A DNA stretch of 64,000 bases from Chamaecrista fasciculata (GCA_003254925.1 QANZ01017153.1:87810-151809); one strand, 5' to 3'. Positions 34,929-47,834 are shown, counted from the first letter of the stretch. Notes: generated from the sequence alone by a model not told the origin. Numbers and translations are program-made.

Positions 34929-35513
34929 ATGGCGTCACCACCTCCTCCCGGGCCTGGGCCTGGGCCTGGGCCTGGACCCGGACCTCCGGGCCCTCCTCCA
35001 TTCGTTGGACCTCCGGGCATTCTTCCCAACCTTTTCCAAGGACTCTGCAGCACCATTTCTTCTTGGTTCGTATAAGATTTAATATATATTTATTTATATA
35101 TATAGGGAAAAAGAGATAGACAAGTACAACAGTGAGCTACATTATATGCAAGTATACCATATATTAATAATATAGTATACTGTTTACTACTATACTTTAA
35201 ACAATGGTAGCAATGAACTCTTGAAAACTTACTATATTTTTCTATGCGTTTTGACAGCTTTTATGTCGTTTGCTGCTGTTGGTTGCTACAAGATTGTTTT
35301 GGTGGCCCACCTGAGCCTTCACTGGCTCCCGGTCCTCCGGCACCGGCTCCTGCACCGGCACCTGCACCACCACCACCACCACCGGCACCGGCTCCTCCTC
35401 CGCCGGGGCCATTTGGAGCATCTCCTGGTCCTCCAGGCCCACCTGGAGGTTTTGGGCCTCCAGGTGGCCCACCTGGAGGATTTGGGCCTCCGGGTGGCCC
35501 ACCACGTTATTAG
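34929..35513 (+). CDS. Small Pro/Gly-rich protein with a Cys-cluster hydrophobic core (two exons)
   Basis: Exons 34929-35065 and 35258-35513 (donor gttcgt, acceptor gacag) give 130 residues. Residues 1-25 are a Pro/Gly repeat (PGPGPGPGPG type). The middle reads LPNLFQGLCSTISSCFYVVCCCWLLQDCFGGPP, a short hydrophobic segment with seven cysteines. The C-terminal half is Pro-rich (APAPAP, PPPPPP) followed by GGFGPPGGPP repeats. The Cys-rich hydrophobic core recalls CYSTM-type small membrane or palmitoylated proteins, but I do not recognise the exact family. Splicing inside the Cys core preserves the frame, and codon use is GC-rich against AT-rich surroundings, both supporting a real gene. The leader has TATA-like sequence about 145 bp upstream. 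Function unknown. Confidence 0.75.
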
Positions 35514-35519
35514 TTGATA

Positions 35520-36480
35520 ATCACAACAATTCACAAGCTTAACTTGGTTGGTGAGGCACATTCATGCTCTAACAAAGAGGAAACATATGTTTAAAGCGTT
35601 TTTTGAAAGTCATGGATCGTCGTCCAGAGATTAGGTTTCTATGTTTAATTTAATAAAGTTATGATACAAATTGTTAGACTTTTTATATAATTAATTATCG
35701 GAAATAGAATATGATCGAATAGTATTTATGATTGAACAGCTTTATATTAAACATAAACAATTCTATATATTTGTCTTTCTAGTAATTGAACTGGAAGTGT
35801 AACAGTAAGTAACACTGACGAAGAATTGAGAAGAAAAAAGAGAAAAACATAAGCTATTAGCTACGTCAATTATATCGTTGCAGATGGAATTGGCCAGGTT
35901 TATGGGCTCACATTAACTATGTTTCATCCTCATGGACATTATAAGTTTTAAAGTTATTGTGTAGGCCCAAAATAAAAGTTAGGTTGTTGTAAAATATTAA
36001 TAGACTATTATGGCTTTTTATTCAGATTTAAAAAAAAAAAAATCGCATGTATAGGCCTGAGTTTAAGTGCGTTTCAAAATCAATTTCAATCTCAAACTTT
36101 ACAAATAGTCACAATTTTATATCTAAACTTAGACAAAAAAAAATCAAAATATATATTTTTTAATATAGAATTTATTTTCATTTATAATAATCTATAATAA
36201 AAAATAAATCATAATGGGAAGATGGGCAATTCGATGGCTGGATTCGATCCAAAGATGTTAGAATGAGTTCATGTGGGCCTCTACACAATCTATGATTGTT
36301 CACATCACACCATCTGGATTGGCCATAATGATATACTTCAATCTTCACTGGATAATAAGCTATTCAATTCAACAATAATATACAACTCAACATATATGTA
36401 TATATATCTTATATTATATGGCTCCACCCTTTTCTGGTCGTCCACCTTTTAAAACTATAGTACAAAATTAATAATAAGAG
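35520..36480. other. Intergenic, nothing recognised
   Basis: Contains the presumed 3' UTR of the Pro-rich gene. No other feature recognised. Confidence 0.4.
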
Positions 36481-36482
36481 GA

Positions 36483-36585
36483 AAATTATTATTTGATCCC
36501 TTCTTTTTTACTGAGTTAACGATTTAGTCTCTCATTTATTTTATATACATATTTGCGGGCCCGTTAGGGCACGCAAAGCCCCTAG
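36483..36585 (+). repeat. Helitron-like 3' end
   Basis: Related to 20555-20705. TTTGCG and CGCAAA flank an inner GGGCCC/TAGGGC pairing, then GCCCCTAG followed by T. This fits a Helitron terminus (hairpin near CTRR). The 5' end was not located. Confidence 0.45.
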
Positions 36586-36589
36586 TATA

Positions 36590-38500
36590 TATATATACAT
36601 ACTACATAGTACATGGGGGATGCATCTGATCTGATGAAATTAATATCATATGCTTTTATATAATGTAACCTATCTACCCATATGACCATGTGGATGTTGA
36701 AGTCTTGCATTGCCATGCATCTCCACTTATAATTATTTAACAAATTAAAATACTTCAAAATAAATTATTTTAAAATATTGATCATTACCAAAATAATTTC
36801 TAAAACTTATTGCAATTGACGAAACAAGTTAAAACCATGGGAGGTTTTTACTTTGTTCTGAGTTCTTAGTAGGAGATTTTGATTTGAGTTTTCTATAATA
36901 TTGAATCATAGGAATCAGCGGAGTAAACTACACTGCTGATAACAAAGTCAGTAATATACTTTGTGATGGCTAGAGTAAGAGTTTTAGGGTCAGATTGTGA
37001 GTGTACCTTAGTAAAAGTTTATGCTGATTTTTAAGTGATGATATTCTATTAGAGGAGATCTCAAGACTTATACATTGAGAGATCTATCTTTGAAGATTCT
37101 GATCCAATAATTGTAAGACTGTGAGAAACTTTGTGACATGTCCTGGTAATCCTTATCCACTAGAAGCGTCCTGTGTCTTGCTGATGATATCATAGACATG
37201 AAGACTGAGAAGACAAAGCTGGAGTGCTGGACCCATATGTTTATGAGTTTATTGTGAACAATATTTTATAAGTTTGAGTACATGTTTGAAAATTCCAAAA
37301 TTGATTAGATACAAATATATAATAGATGAAAAGTAAAATTAAGGTTGAATTGAAAAGTATTAGATAAAGTTGAAGTTGATGAGTGTGGAAATGAGTCAGA
37401 GAGAAGGGAGAATAGTAAGAAGAGTAGGACGTGTGTATGTTGAGAATGTGTATAGCCTTTCATTCAATGCGTGGATGCCATCACTCTGATTTTCCTCACC
37501 CACCGTTTTTTAAACCAACTTGTTAATACCTCTTCATTCTCACCCTCACTCACCATCACCGACCACTATTTTGTTTTTTTTTTTTTCTTTTCAATATATA
37601 CAAGTTTGAATACATTTAAAGGATTATCTTTAAATTAAATCTGACTTTTTTTAAAAAAATTATTATCATTTTCTGATTAAAATTAAGGTACATAAATACA
37701 GACGTTGAAAAATAAAATGATTAGCAAGTGTTGTTGGCTAATAAGTAGCATTTAGTCACTCTTCACATGTTTTATTGCTTAAATTAGAGTAGGAAATAAA
37801 ATTGATTCACAGAATTTTTTATTCTTAAGCTCTATGCGTTTAAAGAAAAAACAAAGGAGGAACTTCTCTTGTCCATGTCACGATATCTCCATACGCAAAA
37901 GGATAATAAGATAAAAGATAAATAAATTGAATACGCTCAAAGCCTCAAACAAACAAAAAGTGCATCTCTGTTAAAAGAAGATAAAAATATAAATAATGTA
38001 TACATTATCCAAATCAATGATTCATCCATCCAAAAAGAAATAAAAATTCATTTTTTTTTCTCAGGAATTGAAGTCCAATGAACTAATGACTTATGACTTG
38101 GAACAATTATTACACTAATGGTTTGATAAACAAAAAAACGTAAAATGTCTAAAATAAAATATTCATCACGTCAGTGGATGATGTTCCTTGAACCAAACAT
38201 TATAAGTGACATAACTATAGTAAATAATTTGAAATCTGGTAAATGTAAGATTCTTTCATTGTAATTAATCACGTTTATGATATTGATCGAGTCTTAAGAA
38301 TCGAGATAATGAGGTGTTAAATTACTATAAATAATTTTATATGTATAGAAGAAGAAGACAATTATGGAGTAAAATAAATAAAAAATTGAAATAATGAAAA
38401 GAAAGATGATCCACAGCATGAGAGGGTGTGCTGAATCCAACGTGTGTTTGGTGGTGAATGAAACAGTGTTACAGTATTATTATGCGGCTCAACTTTGGCC
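36590..38500. other. Intergenic upstream of BAM9
   Basis: No gene recognised. The 36850-37260 part is less AT-rich and could be a remnant of a transcript or repeat, but it gives no long frame. Confidence 0.35.
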
Positions 38501-38516
38501 TCCTATGTCGCAACGA

Positions 38517-38524
38517 CACGTGGC
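38517..38524 (+). promoter_or_regulatory. G-box (CACGTGGC) upstream of BAM9
   Basis: A perfect G-box core sits about 270 bp upstream of the BAM9 start codon. G-boxes bind bZIP/bHLH (PIF-type) factors and are common in light- or ABA-regulated plant promoters; regulation here is inferred. Confidence 0.45.
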
Positions 38525-38790
38525 GTCTTGTTTGGCAAGCCTTTTTTCTCTGGTTTTTGTTTTACTAAACATCATGTCCATGGTGTCCCAGGTAGGAACC
38601 TTAAATACCACCATCACTCGCCTCCATTTTTCCCCAAAAACCTACAATCTCGTCTTTTTCGATCTCTTACTTTCCAATTTCTATCTTATCCTTTTTCATC
38701 TCTCTCAGATTTCGATATTCTTGGGCTATTTTTGAACTCCGTTTAATTTGTTATAATCTTGACAAGTGAGGATTTCAATCTAATTAGGTT

Positions 38791-41341
38791 ATGGAGGTTT
38801 CTGTGTTTGCGAGCTCTCAAGTGAAGGTTGGAAAATCCGAATTGGTATGTAGGGAAGTGGGTTTCTGTAATCTTAAGGATAGTCGTAGGTTTTCGAATTC
38901 TAGGATTTGTTTTGGTCGGAGTTCAGCGTGGAATAAGTTGGGGATGCGTCTCACCGTAAGAGCTCTTCAATATGATGCCGTTATAGAGGACAATCAATCT
39001 CCTTCTGCTAAAACATCTAATTCGGTAAGCTTTTAATCTTATTATTTTTTAGAAACAATAGGGAAAGTAGGATTTTATATATATTTTGACTTTGATTAAA
39101 CTATTCTAATTGTAAACGGCATGTAAGCTAGTTTTTTGTTTTTCCCCTAAAAGTTAATTAATTAGGATCTCAAATTCTCAATTCTCAAGGCTATCTAAAA
39201 CAATACTTAAAAAAAGACTTCAAGATCTATTTATTCTTACATTCCTTTTTCCTGTTTATGTGGTTAATTTGAGTGAAGAAACTTACTTTCTTTTCGTTGT
39301 TGAATTTCCCTTTACAGTGCATTATTGTTCAAAACAGTTGAAGGAAAAAAATAAAACTGCATTCTCTTGCTAACTTTAATTGGTTTAGATAAATAATACA
39401 AAACTCTGAGAATCTGATATTCGTGCTTGAAGTTGAAGGACGTGAGCGTTTTAGAGATTTAATATGCTCCTACGCTAAACCTTATGCTAAATGTTTGACC
39501 AAAGAGTAAATTATTAATGTAGTCCTTAGATTTAGTGGATTATGTGAACCCTGTTATTTTAGTCCTTAAAATTTTTGAAATGTTTGACTTAGTCCTAATA
39601 AATTTATGACTTATGGCAATTTAGTTCCTCTAGTGACTAAATTGTATACTGTTGGAGTGTTTATAGAGGGGATAACTTGTACTGAGCCATGAAATTTCAA
39701 GGTCTAAACCAAACATTTTAGAAAATCAATGACTAAAATGACAGCGCCCATATAATTTGGAGACTAGAATGTCAAATTACTCTTTAAACAAATACCACAA
39801 ACTTTTGGTTTTGGTTAATTCACATCTTTAAGGCAATAGAAACAAATACATCTAACATGGTTGAAATGTTAAAATGCAGGCGGAAGGTGTAAGGTTATTT
39901 GTGGGGCTGCCCGTTGATGCTGTTTCTCCTGACTGCAATTCAGTGAACCATGCTAGAGCCATTAATGCTGGCCTAAAGGCTTTGAAGCTATTAGGAATTG
40001 AAGGTGTTGAGCTCCCGATTTGGTGGGGGATTGTTGAGAAAGACTCCATGGGAAACTATGATTGGTCCAATTATCTCTCTATCGCCGAAATGGTTCAAAA
40101 TGCGGGTCTCAAGCTTCATGTCACGCTTTGTTTCCATGCTTCTAAGAAGCCAAGTATACCTCTGCCCAAATGGGTGTCCCAGATAGGCGAATCTGATCCT
40201 AGCATTTTCTTTACTGATCGATCTGGACACCAATACAAGGAATGCTTGTCTTTTGGTGTTGATGAGCTTCCTGTTTTTGATGGCAAGACTCCAATACAGG
40301 TCTACCAAAGTTTCTGTGAGAGCTTTAAGTCTATGTTTTCTCCACTCATGGGGTCTACAATTACGGTAAGAATTTTTCACTCTCAGACAGTGTACAACCT
40401 TGTTACTGATAGATAAATATGTGTGACTGATGAAATCTTGATGTCTGTCTGTCTTGTAGGGAATTTCAATGGGTTTAGGACCTGATGGCGAGCTCCGATT
40501 TCCATCTCAACACCAGCTTCCTGATAATAACTCACACGGTGTTGGGGAGTTTCAGTGTTATGACAAAAACATGCTTAGTTTTCTAAAGCAATGTGCTGAA
40601 TCATCTGGAAATCCTTTGTGGGGTCTTGGTGGTCCACATGATGTCCCTGCCTATGGCCAACCGCCAAATTCTGCGGGATTTTTCATGGATGGAGGGTCAT
40701 GGGAGTCTCAGTATGGGGACTTCTTCCTTTCCTGGTATGCTGATATGCTTATAGCTCATGGAGATCGGCTCCTTTCCTTAGCAGCCGCGACTTTCAGAGA
40801 CTCTGGAGTCACAACATATGGCAAGATTCCTCTTGTGCATTCTTGGTACAGAACACGGTCTCATCCTTCTGAGCTAACAGCAGGATTCTACAACACAGAA
40901 AACCAGGATGGTTATGAGCCTATTGCAAAGATGTTCGCTAAGAACTCATGCAAAATTATTTGTCCGGGGATGGAGCTGTCAGATGCTTACCAGCCACATG
41001 AAATTCTCTCGAGTCCTGAGTTGCTTCGGGCACAGATTATTGCAGCTTGCAAGGAGCAGGGGGTCAAGGTTTCCGGGCAAAATTCTTCAAACTTGGGTGC
41101 TCCTGAGGATTTTGAACAGATGAAAAAGAATTTATCTGGAGACTGTGTGTTGGACTTGTTCATGTATAACAGAATGGGGGCATATTTCTTTTCACCTGAG
41201 CATTTTCCTTCCTTCACCAGGTTTGTTCAGAGCCTTAATCAGCCAAAATTGCATACTGATGATCTACCTGAAGAACATGAAGAAGCCACTGAATCTCTAG
41301 TTAAGAGCTCAGAGTCAACCATGCACTTGCAGGCTGCCTAA
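38791..41341 (+). CDS. BAM9: Beta-amylase 9-like, probably catalytically inactive (three exons)
   Basis: Exons 38791-39024, 39880-40365 and 40460-41341 give 533 residues, all phase 0 junctions. The first about 65 residues are basic and Ser-rich, consistent with a plastid transit peptide. GH14 fold landmarks: LFVGLPVDAV, GVELPIWWGIVEK, GISMGLGPDGELRFPS (Glu251, the usual proton-donor position) and WESQYGDFFLSWY. The second catalytic Glu, in the CLEM motif of active enzymes, is replaced: here CPGM (residues 408-411). The flexible-loop segment HQCGGNVGD of active enzymes is also missing (LCFHASKKPSIPLP). Both losses match the non-catalytic BAM9 group (from memory At5g18670), thought to act in regulation of starch metabolism. 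A MITE sits in intron 1. Confidence 0.93.
39504..39782. repeat. MITE family C, copy 3, in BAM9 intron 1
   Basis: Ends GAGTAAATTATTAATGTAGTC and, inverted, GAGTAATTTGACATTCTAGTC, with 'tgactaaattgta' type arms. Same family as 24332-24620 and 25158-25382. Confidence 0.6.
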
Positions 41342-41344
41342 AAG

Positions 41345-42480
41345 TTGTAAATTTGTATTGATGATAAGAATGTACATAAAAATTTGTTGTACCATTGCTT
41401 AAGAACAGGTTATTTTTTTTTTTTTTAAATGCAGACAAGATGCCTAATCACATGTACCTCAAGCGTGTAGTTGCTATTGTAGTGCTATTGAAAATTTGAA
41501 ATGCTAAAAAGACCAATTCTTAGTAAAACTTGTTCATCTCCTTATCTCCATATGCCTCTCTTCAGCAACAACGAACATGCAGAATAGAAGTGTTATTTTG
41601 GACCAAGACATAGTTTTATTTGTTCAGTGAAGCGCAGCCTGGAACGATTGATCCTCTGATGATCATCCCAACTCAATGCCTCAGTCTCCTTTTTATTTTT
41701 ATTTTTGGCTGACGAAGTAACCCTCAGTCTCACAATTTGACCTAACTTATTCTCGGCAACCATTATTACAAATTTGGGATTTTAAGAATTTTATATCAAC
41801 TGACCTTTTTTTATGTACTTTCAACCTTAGTTTAAAACTTGTAAAAATTAAGTGATTCAGAATGGGAAGATATATCATGCTATATTTTGCAAGAACTAAA
41901 TTATCAAGTTCAGTTTTACGAAAATACAATGTACTATTTCTTCCAAGCAGTAGTGACAATAATAATATAATAGACATCCTCAACAAATTTCTAACATGTG
42001 ATTCTAAACGTTTGTAGTAGTATAGTTTCTTTTTATATTCTAAAATGCTTTTCTAACAGCATTCCAAAGACCATAAGCTACATAAAATATTCTTCTTTGC
42101 ATATTAATGGGGTATACAAAAAGAATGAGAATATCAAAAGGGATGATTCATGGCACTTGAAGAATATAGTCTGCATCAAATTGCCACCGCTCTGAGGAAA
42201 CATGTGTTACATGTAACCAAAAAACAAAACAGACAACAAAAAAGGAAACAAGAGAAATGGGACAAAAATGAATCGAACAGCTTGAGAAATAATACAATAA
42301 ACGACTGTGTCGTTTTTCTTATTTCTGGCATTCCTGCAATTCTTACTGCAGGACATAATGCAACGGAAAATCGAAATAAATGGTAAATAAAACAGCCATT
42401 CAATGTTAATAGATATCGAAAGAAAAACTCTATCAAAATCGTCATTGATTTTCAGTCATGCTGGAGATAAACACTAAACA
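41345..42480. other. Intergenic between convergent BAM9 and COX10
   Basis: Holds the two presumed 3' UTRs. No other gene recognised. Confidence 0.45.
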
Positions 42481-45400
42481 TCAAGGAGTATTATCATATA
42501 GAGGAGCAGGCAGAAAGGGAAAGGGTGCAACAGAGGCATAAGCTACAGGTGGACGTGCTGGTTTTCCTTCTCTGGGATGCCTCCCCTTGTTCTTCCTGTA
42601 AACATTTTCGCCCTTCTGAACTGAAGTTTCCAGAGAGCTCTCAGATCCCTCTGTGTGGTCAACCAAGAGTTGGTTATCAGTTTGTCGGTGAATTAGAAGC
42701 CCCGACATGAATACAGGAAGATAAAGTAGACTGGCATGAAACATTCTTCTAGCCTTTTCTTTTGTACGGTCCCTATAGAATGAAAATGCTGTGGCACTTA
42801 TTGCGGCAGTTAGTAGGAAGGACTCGAGACAAAACCATCCAGAAGTCACCCCCCCTGTAAACAAGTTTGGAAATATTGTAAAAGTGTCAAGATTCTTCTT
42901 GTAGCTGAGCTCATATCAAATGCAGAGCTGCAAACTGTATACAGTATCTATATTTCAACTATTTCAACTATTTCAACCCTTCATGTTAATGAAAGGATAA
43001 TAATTGTATCTGAGGAGCTACTTTAATATTTTCTACTTGTGACAATACTTATGAGCATTTTTTCCAGAAATGAATTTAAGGTTTGGTGTGTAGAAGAAAA
43101 AATATGATGATTATCGAACTGATTCCAAGCCTGAGACTATCAACCCAAAATGTGGATAAATATTCTCTCTTAAATCATGTATATCCAATAAGATAATTGA
43201 AAAAACTTCGACTTCCATATATTATCACAGGTTTCCAAACTACGCCCATCCTGAAGTCTTCAAATTCTAATTTCTCACTCAGGTAAACATAGCCCAAATG
43301 AGGCCCTTATCTTTTGGTGCATAAGAATGGTAGTAAGAAAATCAGGCCCTTATTTCATTCATAGAACTTTGATGCCATGTACGCACAACTAATGAACATT
43401 TTGTAAATATCAAGACTTTCTATTTTCTAATTAAAAACTCAAAAAAATACTATTCAAATAAGGTCTCCTAGTCCTGTGAAAGTACTTGAATGAACACTTG
43501 CAGCATAATTAAATATCAATAATTTAAACAAAAGCAAAATAATACTAATAATAGGAAATCACTACTCACAATCATATGCCAAGAATCCCAAAGGGATTAG
43601 ATATATAGAGTTCCTCAAAGCCACTAGTGCTGTTCTCCGACCAGACGCATCCGCAAGTGAGTACATCTTAAACCTAAATGTATATCACATTAATTGATCA
43701 GTGAATGATATTGTATAGTGAAAAACATAAACCATCAGTAAACAAAAAATATATATGGTAGAGAGTAGGCCATCGACAAACTGGAAAATCAGCAGAACAA
43801 AACCCATAGTTGACTGGTATAAAAAGAAAGGTGATATGCTAATACAAATCTCCATTATTTGACAACAAAGGATTTAAGCATATATCAGGATGCATCAGGT
43901 TAGATAGGCAGAAGCATTCAACTGAACCCATATGTGAATCACTGGGAATTGGTGCTGTTCATGAACAAATCATGCGGCCAAAACCGGAACAAAGGGTGTG
44001 AACGGTGAGCACTTAAAACTTAAAACAAAACTCAAACTAGGGAAGCACCAAAAAAACTTTCATATAACAATGGGATAATCCCTACAGATAACTAAATTTG
44101 AGCATACCCTCCAGCAGCATAGTCATTGCGGCACATGTATGCAAGGGCCATAAAATGAGGTATCTGCCAAAAATACAAAGCAGCTGGAAGAATTAATCCA
44201 TTTAGTGAAATATCACCAGAAGCTGCAGCCCATCTGAAATTTAAAAGAAGAACCAAATGTGAGAGGTAGAAGTAAACATGCTTTCGTGAACATAGCATAT
44301 ATACACTGGAGAACATTTTAGAACAAGAAAAAAGGAAAGGAGAAGTAAACTATCCATAAGGTTTAAAAGCACTTTCAGGAGATTAAGTGGCAAATTATAT
44401 TCCTTCTCAGCATTTAACTCTTTTGTGATGTTTGACTTCAATTTATTGTTCCTCTTGACAAATAAGCAGAGGCAGCCAAACACTAACAGGACCTTAAGAT
44501 TCACAAGATATAATAGCCAAATATTTAACCAGTTCACATGTCACCTTAAAAAAGAGCTAGAGCCTAGAGTACTAGAGTTCATTGGATACAACACAGCAAT
44601 TACTCTAATTCCCCACCTACCTGAGAATTATAATTTATAAGGTACTTACATGACATTTTTTATAAAAATTTAAGCAGAAATTTCACAAGAGAGAAGAGAG
44701 GGAGGGGGGAGTACACTACACTAGGGGTAGGGAAAAGGATCCTCCATAACAATATTGCATAATTTCATGAATTATAAATTATAAATCAAATATATATGGA
44801 AAAGGGTTCTCTTCATTTATCACTGAGCATGCACAACAATGCGTGGTCACATAAAGAAAAAGAGAGAGTGAGGACCCGAATACATAAAACGCCTGATTAA
44901 TCAAAATTTGCCAACATTTTACTCTGAAACAATCTGAGCAAAATGACTTCAAAAGAATTTATTATACCATGCAGCCAAAAGATTAGTCATATATGTTATC
45001 ATCTTGAAATTGCCATGCGTCAGAAATAAAATAGAAAAATTGCAGAGAATCTACCCCAAAAGCGGTGGAATAGCACCAACAACTGCCCCAACCCATGTAT
45101 TCACGGGATGAATCTGCTTCAGCGGTGTATATACAAATGCATACAAAGCCAGGTTAGAAGCTCCAAGCCCAGCAGCTAACATATTAGCCTGGAACAACCT
45201 TGTCATAAAGCAGCAATATTAGTCCCTCAAATCGTTTCATAGACCATCGAATATTTGACAAGATTTCATTAAGAAATACATACTAAAATAACACGCAATG
45301 AAAAACATTAGCAGATTATTTTTGCTACCTTTGTTGCTAGCAAAGCTGTGCCAACCAAACCAACAGAGGAAGCCCAATTAACTGCATGGGGAATTGTAAT

Positions 45401-47190
45401 GCGTCCTGAGGGTAGTGGCCTTTGACTTGTTCTTTTCATTTTGGCATCATTATTTATCTCAAACACCTAATAAGACAAATTTATCACATAGATTCAATGC
45501 CCACAAAGAACCTCAGGCAGAAGGATGGAACAATGAAATGCACAGATCTTATGCTGATCATGCATTTTCATGGGTATTAGTCTTTGTGAACTTTCATATC
45601 TTGATGAAAAGTAAATCCAATAACTCAGTTTAAAAGAAATGTTATAGAAGAAACTTAAACGAAATATAATAACGAATGTACTCCAGCAGCATAAGATGCT
45701 TATCCCCAAGAACCAACCTGATTTAAAGTACTAGCAGAGGCAGCAACCATCATGGTACCCATGCAAGTCCAACAAAGTGCTGGGAAATCTATACCATTGC
45801 TACTCCCTAAGACAAATCCAGTCCCAGATGTTGCAACCACAAGCATGCTGGAATCAATGAAAAAAAAGTCGAATAATAAAATGTTAACTCATTTTCACAT
45901 AATCATTGCTACAAAATGATATTAAGTGGATATAGCGATGCAAGGGGGCAAGTTCGTCAAACATTTCAGGGGGGGCGATAGTTCCTGATAGTGAAGAGAT
46001 ATAATAACATTCAAAGTTCAAAAAAGATTAAAAGCAAAAAAAAAAAAATATGACGCGTTTAAGTATAGCTTCTAGCAAGAAACATTTAACAACTGCAGGG
46101 AAAAAATTAACATCACTTCATTAGCAATGTTTCAATATATATATATATATATAAGCTTACATTGAAGATTGCACCACTGTATGTAAGTGCTCAATTCATA
46201 ACAAATATGTTCATGTCTGAATATTGAGACAAAGACTGACGGGGTGGGGGGAAGGACTTTCCTTCCTGGTAAGATATTTTCCAATTTTCTTTAGATTGTT
46301 TCTCAAAGAGGCCATTTTCATTTCTTTTATGGTAACAAGAAATAGAAGGGAGGGGGAAGAAGAAGGAGATTGCAACTTCCTTGGCCTGACATAACTGCAC
46401 TGCACCAAAATTTTTAATCTATATGATCATCAGACCTACTTGAGTAAGGTACTAGCATGCTACAGGCAATGGTAGGAATAACAGCAAGTATAAAATAAAT
46501 AAAGGGGGTACACGAAGCAGAGGTCATTGCTATGTTTGAATTTAGTAGCAATTCACACGTTAAATAGACACCAATTTCCAAAGCCCCTCAAGCTAAATAG
46601 ACACCAATTGCTCGAAAGTGTGTCATCAATCTTTTCTTATCAGATTTCAAGCAATTTACGATACCAGTTGCAACAAAACAGTTATCCCAAGCCATTTATT
46701 CTCCAAAATCACATACGATGACTAGATAATAACGCCAAGATAGAAATGTATTGCAACTGGAACATGGGTCAGCAAAAACCAATCTATAAAACCTGGTCGC
46801 CAGCATCGCAAGAAAGGGGAAATGAATGGGAAATTTTTGAAAAGCTGACCTGAGACGAGCCTTAGAAAGCTCCCAATAGCATCGGCTATAGTGGCGAGTC
46901 AAGTGGATGGCTTTGGACGCCGAAGCAGAGAGGAGGGATGTAAGATCGAGGGCACTGGCGGAAGAGGAAGAAGAACATACAGCTGGAATGGCATCGGATT
47001 TTGGAAATCCGAGCTTCAAGGGATCGGAAGGAGCATTGGAATTGGGAATGGAAGACGATGATGAGTGGAGATGACGAGAGTGAGAGAGAAGAGAAAGACG
47101 AAGAACGCCGTCATCGGAGAAAGTGAGGGAATTAGGGTTCAGAGAGGTACATCGATGAAGTTTGGTGTAGAAGCGGAGATAACTCCTCAT
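42481..47190 (-). CDS. COX10: Protoheme IX farnesyltransferase, mitochondrial (seven exons)
   Basis: UbiA-family membrane enzyme of the inner mitochondrial membrane. It transfers a farnesyl group to protoheme IX to give heme O, the precursor of heme A for cytochrome c oxidase. Exons (minus order): 46850-47190, 45718-45847, 45329-45466, 45055-45188, 44108-44233, 43570-43673, 42481-42854, giving 448 residues in one frame. I chose ATG at 47190 because the longer frame begins at a TTG. The N-terminus is Arg/Ser-rich, like a mitochondrial presequence. Family landmarks: [34 protein letters not shown] (first prenyl-diphosphate-binding motif, about residues 162-179), [45 protein letters not shown] (second motif) and [13 protein letters not shown]. 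The hydrophilic C-terminal tail is longer than in bacteria. Confidence 0.95.
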
Positions 47191-47289
47191 CCTGCCGCGC
47201 CACCGGAGGAACAAGGCGATCCGAAACCACCAACAGAACAAAACCAGAGAGAATATTGAAGATAACTAGAGAAAAACCCAAGTTGTTTT

Positions 47290-47415
47290 TACTTTTTAAT
47301 TAATTATTGGGTCAAAATCTTATTTTGGTCCCTAAACCATAGATTGATTTTCATTTTCGTTCCTAAATATTTTTTGTTTTGTTTTTGTCCTTGAAACCTT
47401 TTTACTTGTTTGGCT
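47290..47415. repeat. Short repeat-derived segment upstream of COX10
   Basis: 'ttggtccctaaaccat' type motifs resemble the MITE arms seen elsewhere. Boundaries not defined. Confidence 0.3.
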
Positions 47416-47832
47416 AAAGTGCACTTTTCGTTCCTATTTTTTGTTTTTGTCTCATAACTTTGGCAAAGGTTTTAATTTGGTCCCATAACTTTTTTTGTTG
47501 CAATTTTGGTCCCATAACTTTTGAAAACGTCTCACTGTTAGTCCCAATACTGATTTGCATTCATTATCTACCGCTAAAAATGATCTGACATATTGAGATG
47601 GATGATGACGTGGCAAATATGGATGAAGTTATGGGACGGATGGAAATCAGCTTTGGACCAACAATGAGACATTTTTAGAAGTTATGAGATCAAAATTGCA
47701 ATAAAAAAAAATTTTGGGACCAAATTGAGACCTTTGCAAAAGTTATGGAACCAAAATTGCAAAAAGAAAAGTTAAGTGACCAAATTGAAACTTTTGTCAA
47801 AATTATGGGACCAAAATGCACTTTGACCTAAT
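47416..47832. repeat. MITE family A, copy 2
   Basis: Ends AAAGTGCACTTTTCG and, inverted, AAAGTGCATTTTGG, with 'ggtcccataactttt' arms and the same centre ('atgatctgacatattga') as the copy at 9893-10185. Confidence 0.65.
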
Positions 47833-47834
47833 TG

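Noticed and set aside
35221-35561. Several overlapping long frames on both strands over the second exon of the Pro-rich gene
   Set aside because: GC-rich, stop-poor sequence yields shadow frames (His/Leu-rich, Arg/Trp-rich); only the Pro/Gly frame joins to exon 1 in phase.
47191-47241. Longer N-terminus for COX10
   Set aside because: It begins at TTG; the ATG at 47190 gives a normal presequence and protein length.
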